From QVMM01 sp047030855 (GTDB lineage Bacteria > Bacteroidota > Bacteroidia > Bacteroidales > Dysgonomonadaceae): DNA of 64,000 bases. Position 1 is the first letter of the stretch; each line of letters begins with the position of its first letter. The stretch covers positions 1-64,000 of the forward strand of contig JBKYIJ010000009.1 of NCBI GenBank assembly GCA_047030855.1, in the 5' to 3' direction. Shown here piece by piece: positions 46,310 through 54,594 of this stretch. The translations under genes and the position numbers were made by a program. The notes beneath the pieces were generated by a model that was not told the origin of the DNA, made no database searches, and saw only the letters and a list, made by a program, of their open reading frames with translations.

Positions 46310-47959
46310 TTATTTAGTAAGTACTTTTTTAGCAACATTACCAACTTTCACGATAACCAATTGTCCTGCAGGAACAGAAACTTGGTTTAATTCAGGATTC
46401 AGTTGTTGTTTAGCTATCTGTTTTCCAAGTATGTCATACACTTCAACAAATTTAGCATCAACATCCGAAACGTTTACGTTTACATAACCCTGTGTTGCAT
46501 AAACATTAAAACCTGCATCTGCTTTTTCATCTTCTATTGAAGAAATAGTCATGTTTTCAAGTTTGAAATTATCGAAAATCACTACTGATCCTCTGTACGA
46601 TCTTACCCTGAAATCAAATATTGCTGCACCTGCAGGAACTGTTGTTTCACATTTATAGTTAGACCATGTTCCTGTATTGGACGGAAGATAATCATTTGAA
46701 TTTACGCTGCCTATTCGAAGTACATCAAGATCATGAGCTATATCTACATAAGTATCGCCATTCCTTGATTTCCATCCCGACCAGATCCGAACATCCGTTC
46801 CGTCACCTGATACTACATAATAATCGAAAGATAACGCATATTTGTTACCTTCAATCAAATTGTCGGAGTAAGACTGAGAAATATTAGCTGTTGTACCGGT
46901 TGAAGGATTATCTATCCTTACTGCAGATGCACCGTCATTTACAATTGTTGTTTCCTGAGAATAAACTACGTTTGCATTATTTCCTGCATAGAAATCCCAT
47001 GGTTCAGCTTTTCCGCCAGACCATGTTTCAATACTTGGATTCACCAATACGTTTCCGGTTGTAATTGTTCCGGGATCAGTTGCAGATCCAGATAATCCAA
47101 CAGTTACAGCCTGAGCCAAACCTCCGCCGTTAATAGTTATTGTTGCAGCGTTAGTACCATATGCAGTAGGCATATACTGAACATTAACATCATAACCGGC
47201 TTCAGCATCAGCTTTAGTGATTGAACTTACAGTTGTGAAGACATTATCTCCGGATAAAGCCACAGACAAGTCACCTGTAAGATTATAGCCTTTTACGTTA
47301 AACGTTTTACTTGCAGGAGCATTTAACTGTGTAGTCGCAAAATCTAAAGATGCAGGATATACAGTCACCGAAGGATTAGTAGAGCTACCTTTTTTAGTGA
47401 AAGTGAAGTTGTCAAAAATCACGACTGATCCTCTGTACGATCTTACTCTGAAGTCAAACATTTTTGCATTGGCAGGAACTGTTGTTTCACCTGAGTAGGA
47501 AGACCATGTACCTGTATTAGACGGATGATAATCCTGTGAAGAACTGCCACCTAATCTTAACACATCCCAGTCATGTTCAATATCAACATATTTGCTGGTA
47601 GTATTATCATAAGATTTCCATCCTGCCCAGATTCTGACATCCGTTCCGTCTCCCGATACTACATAATAGTTATATGAAAACTCATAGGTATCACCGGGAA
47701 CAAGTTCTCCTGTATACGATTGAGAAACATTTGCAGTTGTTCCATTTGTAGCATTTTCTATCCTGACGGCAGAAGTACCGTCATTTACTATACCGGTTTC
47801 CTGGCTGTAAACTACATTTGCATTTCCAGCTGCATAAAAATCCCATGGTGCTGCTTTACCGTCCGCCCACGTTTCCAAACTCGGATTTACAAGTAAGTTT
47901 TGTGCGCTTAAAGAACTAAGAGCAATAAAACTCAATAATAGTGTAGATAATTTTTTCAT
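46310..47959 (-). CDS. T9SS-secreted protein with two copies of a beta-sandwich-like unit
   Basis: 549 aa. Signal peptide ending SLSAQN. Unit A (about 20-190, LLVNPSLETWADGKAAPWDF) and unit B (about 305-470, VLVNPSIETWSGGKAEPWDF) flank an Ig-like module with FNVKGYNLTGDLSVALSGD. The units share VVYSQET, DYYVVSGDGTDVRIW, GTWSSY/GTWSNY and VRSYRGSVVIFDNF, a jelly-roll carbohydrate- or ligand-binding look. T9SS tail to VLTK. No catalytic domain: possibly a binding partner of the adjacent nucleases. Confidence 0.8.
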   Translation of the reverse strand: MKKLSTLLLSFIALSSLSAQNLLVNPSLETWADGKAAPWDFYAAGNANVVYSQETGIVNDGTSAVRIENATNGTTANVSQSYTGELVPGDTYEFSYNYYVVSGDGTDVRIWAGWKSYDNTTSKYVDIEHDWDVLRLGGSSSQDYHPSNTGTWSSYSGETTVPANAKMFDFRVRSYRGSVVIFDNFTFTKKGSSTNPSVTVYPASLDFATTQLNAPASKTFNVKGYNLTGDLSVALSGDNVFTTVSSITKADAEAGYDVNVQYMPTAYGTNAATITINGGGLAQAVTVGLSGSATDPGTITTGNVLVNPSIETWSGGKAEPWDFYAGNNANVVYSQETTIVNDGASAVRIDNPSTGTTANISQSYSDNLIEGNKYALSFDYYVVSGDGTDVRIWSGWKSRNGDTYVDIAHDLDVLRIGSVNSNDYLPSNTGTWSNYKCETTVPAGAAIFDFRVRSYRGSVVIFDNFKLENMTISSIEDEKADAGFNVYATQGYVNVNVSDVDAKFVEVYDILGKQIAKQQLNPELNQVSVPAGQLVIVKVGNVAKKVLTK

Positions 47960-48067
47960 AAGCTTAAATATTTAATGGTTTATTAATGTAAAATTAGACA
48001 ATAAAGAAATATTTACCAAAAATAAAAGATAAAAGGTTCTTAAATATTTGTTACATAATAAAAAATT

Positions 48068-48100
48068 AAAAGGGCTATTGCTTATTACAATAGCCCTTTT
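48068..48100 (-). terminator. Intrinsic terminator of the DUF5689 gene
   Basis: 13-bp stem AAAAGGGCTATTG/CAATAGCCCTTTT with a 7-base loop, just past the stop of the lipoprotein gene. Confidence 0.85.
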
Positions 48101-48117
48101 TATCTGTAAATAACAGA

Positions 48118-50253
48118 TTATTTAACAATTACATTCTTTATTTCCCAGTTGCCCGAATATGTACTTGTGCTCACAAATTTAAATGCAATACGAGCGTTAC
48201 TCTTACCAACTAATGATGATAAGCTGATATTACCTGATGAAACAAATGCCCAATCATTCCCTGACATATAGGTAGGAATCGTAACCTGTGTCCATGTTGC
48301 GGTTGAAGGTTGCCCTGACGTATAGTTTGAAGACACCCATAAAGTAAGGTCATCTTTCATGGTAGGTAATCCGTCAAACATTCTTCCTGTATGGTCAAAA
48401 GTAAGGGTAGCCGAAGTTTTACCAGTCAGATTTATCGCAGGAGATATCAACCAATCTTCATTTTCATTATTTGTACCGCCAACAAAACCTGTCATTTTTA
48501 CGTATCCGTTAGTTGCATCATGCAACCAAGTCTGATCTCCTTTAACGCTCACAGGAGTAAATCCGTCAAAACCTGTTTTAAAGGAAGCATCAAGAACAGC
48601 ATCACCCGGCTCAGGGGTTGGGGGTGTTACTCCGTCCAATACATAATCTCTTGTATTTTTTAATCCTTCCATCTGGAAGTATTTTTCTAAAGTACCTTCA
48701 AGTTTAACAAGCGATCCGAGTATTTCGGGATGATCTTTCAGATTTAAGTCACCTCTGATAGAAACAGGTAATTGAATTACAATACAATTAGCAACATTTC
48801 TTTCATCGGCACTATTAGCCACCAAGAAATTCGTATTAACAGAGAATGGTGCTTCAAATCTCGGAGTATAACTCTGATCCGGATCATTGTATGTACCTAC
48901 AATATAGCCCTGTATCCAATAATAATTTGTATTACCAGCTGCACCTTGATTGGCTTTCGCTTGTGTTACATTATACGGGCTATCTTTGCTGCCATCACCA
49001 TCTGTAACCGGAGGAACTCCCGTTTCAAATACATAATCATCTTTGCTTCCTGTAGTGACAATACCGTTTGCATTGAATACCTTTTGAAGCAATCCGTTAA
49101 TAGAAACTTCTTTTCCTTTGTTTTCAGGATGATCTTTAAGGTTTAAAGCAGATTTAATGTCCGAACCCGAAGGAAGTTCTATAACCATATATTTAGTCCA
49201 GTCACTTTCATTTTCACTGCTTGCAATAACAATTGTATTATCCAAAAATTCTCCGCTAAGGATGAAGTCATCTTTTCCTTTTATCGGATTACTTGAGCTT
49301 ATGTTCAAACCTGTTGTTCCTATTATATAACCCTTAGTCCACCATTTATTTTGAGTATCGACACCTTTTGCTATTGCTTCAGCAACTGTAAAAGGATTGT
49401 CTTTTGTACCTTTATCGCCGAATCCAATTAAATCATTAAGGTCACGAATTGTAAATTGCCAATAAGTATTGTACTTACTGATAATTCCGACAATAGTACC
49501 GACTCCCGCAGGGATAGTATCTCTTGAAAATTTAGCATAAACACTTGTCCTTACATTTAAAGGAGTCGATGATGCCAATATATTATTACCATCTTTATCT
49601 GTGATAAGCTGATCTTTTGCATTATTAGCCGAACCTGCAGGTGCAAACACATCCTTACCTCCACTTGCAAATTTTACATTTTCAAGTTTTATTAATTTAT
49701 TATAATAAAACTCAGGGTTAGATAAAATATCCGAAGGATTAGTAACTAATACAGGTTGGGCATCAACATCTGTCGGATCAGGCAATCCTTTACGGAAAAC
49801 GTGTTCATCAAAATCTACAGGAGTCATTTGTCCGACTCTGTTATTATATATTCCGCCACCGATAGCTAAATCGCCATCAGTACCACCTTCTCCGATATAT
49901 AAACCCTTGAGTTCGATAAATACAGTTTGTCCGACTCTGTATAAAGCATACAGTCCAGTTTCATTTATACTGATCGAAATTCCTCCTGTAGCATCTGCCA
50001 CATACAGTTTTTTATAAATATTTCCGGATTGATCGTTGGCAACAACAACAGCCTTAAGAGTATCATTATCTGTCACTGCTATCGGCATACTCAGATTGGC
50101 ATATTTTTCATATAATTGTTTGATAGTAACATTGCCTTTTTCAGCAGGATAGTCCGGTATTGTCACAGGAGGCGCGTCATAGTCCCTTTCGTCGCAAGAA
50201 GAAATAAGCAACGAAATCATGCATAAATAAAGAAAATACTTAAACGTTTTCAT
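48118..50253 (-). CDS. DUF5689 surface lipoprotein with OB-like repeats and a C-terminal anchor-J-type domain
   Basis: 711 aa. Lipoprotein signal LLISSCDERDYD (Cys near 20). A DUF5689 domain (about 40-275) holds VVANDQSGNIYKKLYVAD and FTIRDLNDLIGFG. Two OB-like (DUF6359-type) repeats start GTKDNPFTVAEAIAKG and GSKDSPYNVTQAKANQG (about 278-420 and 430-565). A C-terminal jelly-roll domain (about 570-711, ENEDWLISPAINLTGKT) resembles choice-of-anchor J. Downstream of the TonB receptor by 34 bases, so it is in the place where SusD-like lipoproteins sit. OB folds suggest nucleic-acid binding. Confidence 0.8.
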   Translation of the reverse strand: MKTFKYFLYLCMISLLISSCDERDYDAPPVTIPDYPAEKGNVTIKQLYEKYANLSMPIAVTDNDTLKAVVVANDQSGNIYKKLYVADATGGISISINETGLYALYRVGQTVFIELKGLYIGEGGTDGDLAIGGGIYNNRVGQMTPVDFDEHVFRKGLPDPTDVDAQPVLVTNPSDILSNPEFYYNKLIKLENVKFASGGKDVFAPAGSANNAKDQLITDKDGNNILASSTPLNVRTSVYAKFSRDTIPAGVGTIVGIISKYNTYWQFTIRDLNDLIGFGDKGTKDNPFTVAEAIAKGVDTQNKWWTKGYIIGTTGLNISSSNPIKGKDDFILSGEFLDNTIVIASSENESDWTKYMVIELPSGSDIKSALNLKDHPENKGKEVSINGLLQKVFNANGIVTTGSKDDYVFETGVPPVTDGDGSKDSPYNVTQAKANQGAAGNTNYYWIQGYIVGTYNDPDQSYTPRFEAPFSVNTNFLVANSADERNVANCIVIQLPVSIRGDLNLKDHPEILGSLVKLEGTLEKYFQMEGLKNTRDYVLDGVTPPTPEPGDAVLDASFKTGFDGFTPVSVKGDQTWLHDATNGYVKMTGFVGGTNNENEDWLISPAINLTGKTSATLTFDHTGRMFDGLPTMKDDLTLWVSSNYTSGQPSTATWTQVTIPTYMSGNDWAFVSSGNISLSSLVGKSNARIAFKFVSTSTYSGNWEIKNVIVK

Positions 50254-50287
50254 ATTTTAAAAGTTTTGTTTTTTACTAATTTATAAT

Positions 50288-53035
50288 TTAAAATCTGTAT
50301 CCGACATTGAAGAAACAACTTATTCCTTGCATATAAGTAATTTTGGCAGGGAATTTTCCTACTTCAAAATTCTGTTTATCAATACGTCCCTGTTCGTATC
50401 CCCATTGTTGAATATTCTCATTATTCAACACATTTTTGACATTCAGGTTAAAGTTTAAGGATTGTCCATTTCTTAAAAACAGCATTTTACCTACGGATAA
50501 ATCTAATGTAAGTCCACCTTTCAGTTTCGTTTGTTTTATCAAATCGTCATAGTTTGCCCAATAGTCTTTGTTACTGTCAGCCCAGAATGTGTCAAACGTA
50601 GATTTGGTTCTGCGGATCGGTGTAGGATCCAAGTATGAATGTGCAAAACCGTTAAGATTGGCATCGAAGAACCAGTAATCGTAGAAATAATGTATACCGA
50701 ATGTTCCTGCGTACTGAGGCGAACCGCCTACGTAAAAGTCTTTAATATAAACTTTTTCATGAATGTCCGGCGCCAAGTTATTTTCATAACTCATCGTTCC
50801 GTCAGGACGGTTTGTATAATGATTATCGGACAGTGTTCCTCCAAAACTGAATGACAGATTCTGCACGGGTTCCCAAGTCACACCCAATTCAAATCCTCTG
50901 TGAATGGTATTGACATTTGACATAATGTGGTGCAAATATGTACCATAAACATCGTGAAAATAACTGGTTGATTTTGTCTGATCGTAGAAATTCGTTTGGA
51001 ATGCAGAGATACGGCCTCTTACTCTGGGATATGAAAATATATAGCTTACATCCACAGAGAATATTCTTTCGCTTTGCAAATAAGGAACTTCCGCATCTTT
51101 CACACGCGGTGATATGTAAGCGTCATAAGAACGCGGAGCCTGAGTACCATAACTTACGTTCCCGACAAAGAAATTTCGTCCGTCAAGTTTATAGGTCAGT
51201 CCTGCCTTGATCATCGGATCGGTAAAATTATGGATTTTGCCTTTTCCGTACGAATCCATTGGGTTACGTCCGTTTCTCATATTACCTTCACGTTGAAATT
51301 CTGTATAAGTCAACTTAAAGCCGTAATACAAATCAAAATGGTTATACTCATGTTGGTTTTGCAACCATATATTGCTTGATATTACATGAAGATCATAATC
51401 ATATCCGAATTTATCATCCTTATAAATTCTCCTGTTCGGATTGTTTAAGTCGTTTTGCAATACGTTATTGGGTTGGAAATCTCTTTCCCCGTATTTATCT
51501 ATATCTAAAACATAATTTCCGTCCATCAGATCGGAAGCTGTCTTATAATACATACCCTTCGAATAACGGAATCCTGCTCCCGCATTCATTTGAATGTGAT
51601 CGCTAAGCCGGGTATCCAATGTAGAGTTAAAAGAAAAATCCAAAACATCGCTTCTTCTTTCTTCAACCATATAGAGTGACGGAGCATCGGGTTTTTCATG
51701 CTTTGCCAGCCTATTTGCCTCATACATTTCATCCCAATTCAATTGAGTATATTTTTTATTTTCAGATGTCCAGATTCCAGTATATTTATCTATATCTTTC
51801 TGTTCTGTCCAGTAAGAAGGAAGTTTTCGATAATAGTCAGGACGCGGATCTGATGCATTTTCATACCAGTTTATAGCCGTTTTTCCATAACGACTGTAAG
51901 AGAAAGATGCTCCCGTTGTCAGTTTAGTCAAATTATTTATTTTCCAGATGTGAGAAAGAATTGCGGTAGGCTGATAAGACGTAACCACGCGTGCATTTCT
52001 TTTGTCTCCGTCCTGATAACCCCAGTCAGGATTATAATAATGATCGCCGGTAAGCAGGTAAGCTTCATTCACAACAGCCGTTCCACCTGCTCTTTGCACA
52101 GGCGATCCGAAAGTAGTAAACGACAGGCTTTGCCTTCCCTGATCCCATTGCTTTTCAACCGAAAGGAAGTATGATACGTTATGGTAAAAAGATCCTTCGA
52201 TATATCCTTCATCTGCATATCTCGTTCCGACCAATCCTGTCACAGCCCAACCGTTATCCATCAAGCCGGTAGAATATGAAGCCATGCCTCTTAAATAATA
52301 CGTACCGTTCAAAGCCGATGCCGTAATCTTTCCTCCTTTGCGTTGAGCACTTGCTCTAAGGTTTATATCTTGCGAGCCTCCAATAGCACCGAATGTAAAA
52401 CTACCCGGTTGCATAAAATTCAAAGCGTCTCCTTCTTTAGTAACATCATTCATAGCTCCCAGCATACTATAATTGAACGATCCTCTTATTTGTTCATTAA
52501 ATTCAATACCGTTAAGATATGTTTTTGCATATCTTTGATCATAGCCGCGATAGCGAACTCTCGGACCTTGAAATGGATAATTGGTAACAGATAAATAAGG
52601 ATCATCCGATACAATGATTAATGAATTAATCCCCTGAGAGGAAGATCCGTCGTCATCATCAAAATCCAAAACGGATTCATCTAATGTTGCCACAAAAGCA
52701 TCGTTTATAGACGAAACATCAATTTGGTTAGACTCTACTTCAAACGTTCCCAAATATTGAGCCCTCGCTTGTATACTAACCGGGAATTGCACTTCAGTAA
52801 CTGAAGCCGAAGTAACTACTAATTGATCGTCTCCAAGCCTTACGTTTTTCAGAATAAACTCTCCTTTTTCGTCAGTTATGCTATATAACTTTTGGGAAGA
52901 CAACGATACAGAAACACCCTGTAACGGATTTTTAGTTCCTGCATCAATAATGGTTCCTCTTACTTCATCAACGTACTGGGAATACGCCGATAAACTGAAA
53001 AGAAACATTAAAAACAATACAATTTTTTGTTTCAT
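50288..53035 (-). CDS. TonB-dependent receptor with carboxypeptidase-like N-terminal domain
   Basis: 915 aa. Signal peptide (SLSAYSQ), then a CarboxypepD_reg-like domain (about 23-105, VRGTIIDAGTKNPLQGVSVSLSSQK). A plug part with RVRYRGYDQRYAKTYLNGIEFNEQ and a large beta-barrel ending SCFFNVGYRF (terminal Phe) follow. The outer-membrane active transporter of this locus; it forms an operon with the DUF5689 lipoprotein. Substrate inferred from the flanking nucleases to be nucleic-acid fragments. Confidence 0.85.
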   Translation of the reverse strand: MKQKIVLFLMFLFSLSAYSQYVDEVRGTIIDAGTKNPLQGVSVSLSSQKLYSITDEKGEFILKNVRLGDDQLVVTSASVTEVQFPVSIQARAQYLGTFEVESNQIDVSSINDAFVATLDESVLDFDDDDGSSSQGINSLIIVSDDPYLSVTNYPFQGPRVRYRGYDQRYAKTYLNGIEFNEQIRGSFNYSMLGAMNDVTKEGDALNFMQPGSFTFGAIGGSQDINLRASAQRKGGKITASALNGTYYLRGMASYSTGLMDNGWAVTGLVGTRYADEGYIEGSFYHNVSYFLSVEKQWDQGRQSLSFTTFGSPVQRAGGTAVVNEAYLLTGDHYYNPDWGYQDGDKRNARVVTSYQPTAILSHIWKINNLTKLTTGASFSYSRYGKTAINWYENASDPRPDYYRKLPSYWTEQKDIDKYTGIWTSENKKYTQLNWDEMYEANRLAKHEKPDAPSLYMVEERRSDVLDFSFNSTLDTRLSDHIQMNAGAGFRYSKGMYYKTASDLMDGNYVLDIDKYGERDFQPNNVLQNDLNNPNRRIYKDDKFGYDYDLHVISSNIWLQNQHEYNHFDLYYGFKLTYTEFQREGNMRNGRNPMDSYGKGKIHNFTDPMIKAGLTYKLDGRNFFVGNVSYGTQAPRSYDAYISPRVKDAEVPYLQSERIFSVDVSYIFSYPRVRGRISAFQTNFYDQTKSTSYFHDVYGTYLHHIMSNVNTIHRGFELGVTWEPVQNLSFSFGGTLSDNHYTNRPDGTMSYENNLAPDIHEKVYIKDFYVGGSPQYAGTFGIHYFYDYWFFDANLNGFAHSYLDPTPIRRTKSTFDTFWADSNKDYWANYDDLIKQTKLKGGLTLDLSVGKMLFLRNGQSLNFNLNVKNVLNNENIQQWGYEQGRIDKQNFEVGKFPAKITYMQGISCFFNVGYRF

Positions 53036-53362
53036 ACGATATTAAATTAGTTTCTATAAGCAAATTTATATATTTTTTATTGTAAAAAGCAATATGTTAT
53101 TAATACTAAATATTATTTTTGTTTTTGAGATGTCGTCACTTACTTTTTGTAATGAAAGCAAAGAAAATCACAATCAAATGTAAGTTCCTTATTGTTTGTT
53201 TATTAAGTAGAATTAATCTCAATTATATGTTTCTGGTATATTAAGAAAGCAATAATATTGTAACAAATATATAATCTTATTGTGAATAAACAAAGATGTA
53301 TAAAAAAATGTTTAATGATAAAATTATTCTATATTCGCAAATAGTTTAAAAGTATATATTCC
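53036..53362. promoter_or_regulatory. Divergent intergenic region between the TonB receptor and EEP nuclease genes
   Basis: 327 AT-rich bases with no gene. A near match to the -7 consensus, TATATTCG, stands about 30 bases before the EEP ATG. Both divergent genes must start here; no palindromic operator was found. Confidence 0.35.
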
Positions 53363-54400
53363 ATGAAAAAAAATTATGTAATCAGTTTAATACTTGTATT
53401 TATTACTGTTGCTTCTGTTTTTGCACAGGAAACAAAGAAGCAAATAAAAATTTATCCAGTTGGTTTTTATAATCTGGAAAACCTTTATTATCCTTTGAGT
53501 ACGGAAGAAAAAAGAGATAAAGAATTTTCTCCTGAAGGGAATAAACACTGGACTATGGATAAATACAACAAGAAATTAGCCAATATGGCTCATGCCATCA
53601 GCCAGATTGCAAAAGAGTATAACGGCGTAGTCATGCTTGGAGTGTCGGAAATCGGGAGCAAAAAAGTATTGGAAGATCTGGTTAAAACCGGAGAGTTGGC
53701 TTCAAAAGGGTACAGCATTGTTCATCACCAATCGCCTGACCGAAGAGGCGTATCTGTCGCACTTTTGTATAACCCTAAAGTATATAAGGTTACTTCCAGC
53801 ACACCATATCCATATATATTACCCGAAAATCCCGATTTTAAAACACGTGATGTGTTATTAGTCAGCGGAATATTAAGCGGAGAGCCAGTTCATGTTATGG
53901 TAAATCACTGGCCTTCAAGATACGGATCAAAATCAAGTGAATTAAGGGAACATGCTGCTTCAATAGTGAAACATGTTACCGACTCCATACGTCAAGCCGA
54001 TCCGAGAGCCAAAATAATTATTATGGGCGACATGAATGACGATCCGACGGATAAAAGTACGCGTATTGTACTGGACGCAAAGAAAAGCATCAAGGACGTA
54101 AAAGAAGGAGGATTATATAACACAATGTGGCCTTTATATGCCAAAGGTGTAGGTTCATTGAATTATCAGGGAAAATGGAACTTGTTCGATCAGATTATCA
54201 TTTCTGATAATTTATTAGGAAGCGACAGGTCTACGCTGAAATTCTGGAAAGCGGAAGTATTCAATAAAGATTTTCTGATACAGAAAGAAGGAAATTATAA
54301 AGGATATCCGTTACGTACATTCAGAGGAAATACTTTCCTAAACGGATACAGCGACCACTTCCCTACTCTGATCTATCTTGTAAAAGAAGCTAATCAGTAA
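53363..54400 (+). CDS. Secreted endonuclease/exonuclease/phosphatase family protein
   Basis: 345 aa. Signal peptide (1-22, VFAQ). The EEP fold keeps all catalytic marks: Glu in GVSEIGSKKVLEDL, VNHWPSRYGSKSSELR, the GDMNDDP (GDxN) motif at about 223-229 and the YSDHFP (SDH) motif near the end. Probably cleaves phosphodiesters of DNA or RNA, or phosphomonoesters, in the periplasm. Divergent to the TonB receptor, next to the secreted nucleases. Single unit with terminator. Confidence 0.9.
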   Translation: MKKNYVISLILVFITVASVFAQETKKQIKIYPVGFYNLENLYYPLSTEEKRDKEFSPEGNKHWTMDKYNKKLANMAHAISQIAKEYNGVVMLGVSEIGSKKVLEDLVKTGELASKGYSIVHHQSPDRRGVSVALLYNPKVYKVTSSTPYPYILPENPDFKTRDVLLVSGILSGEPVHVMVNHWPSRYGSKSSELREHAASIVKHVTDSIRQADPRAKIIIMGDMNDDPTDKSTRIVLDAKKSIKDVKEGGLYNTMWPLYAKGVGSLNYQGKWNLFDQIIISDNLLGSDRSTLKFWKAEVFNKDFLIQKEGNYKGYPLRTFRGNTFLNGYSDHFPTLIYLVKEANQ

Positions 54401-54421
54401 AAATATATTATAAACATTCGG

Positions 54422-54458
54422 AAGTCCTTTTTAAAGAATCTTTAAAAAGGACTTTTTT
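54422..54458 (+). terminator. Intrinsic terminator
   Basis: 15-bp stem AAGTCCTTTTTAAAG/CTTTAAAAAGGACTT with a 3-base loop and T run. Confidence 0.85.
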
Positions 54459-54594
54459 ATTATGGTTCATAATAGGCTGCTTCGGACGAATATTTTTATG
54501 AACTAAACCATCATTAATAAAATATATAAGTATTTTTGCCGTTATTTAAAACGTACAATCGTAATAAATTATAAAAGCCTCTAAATACGCATAG

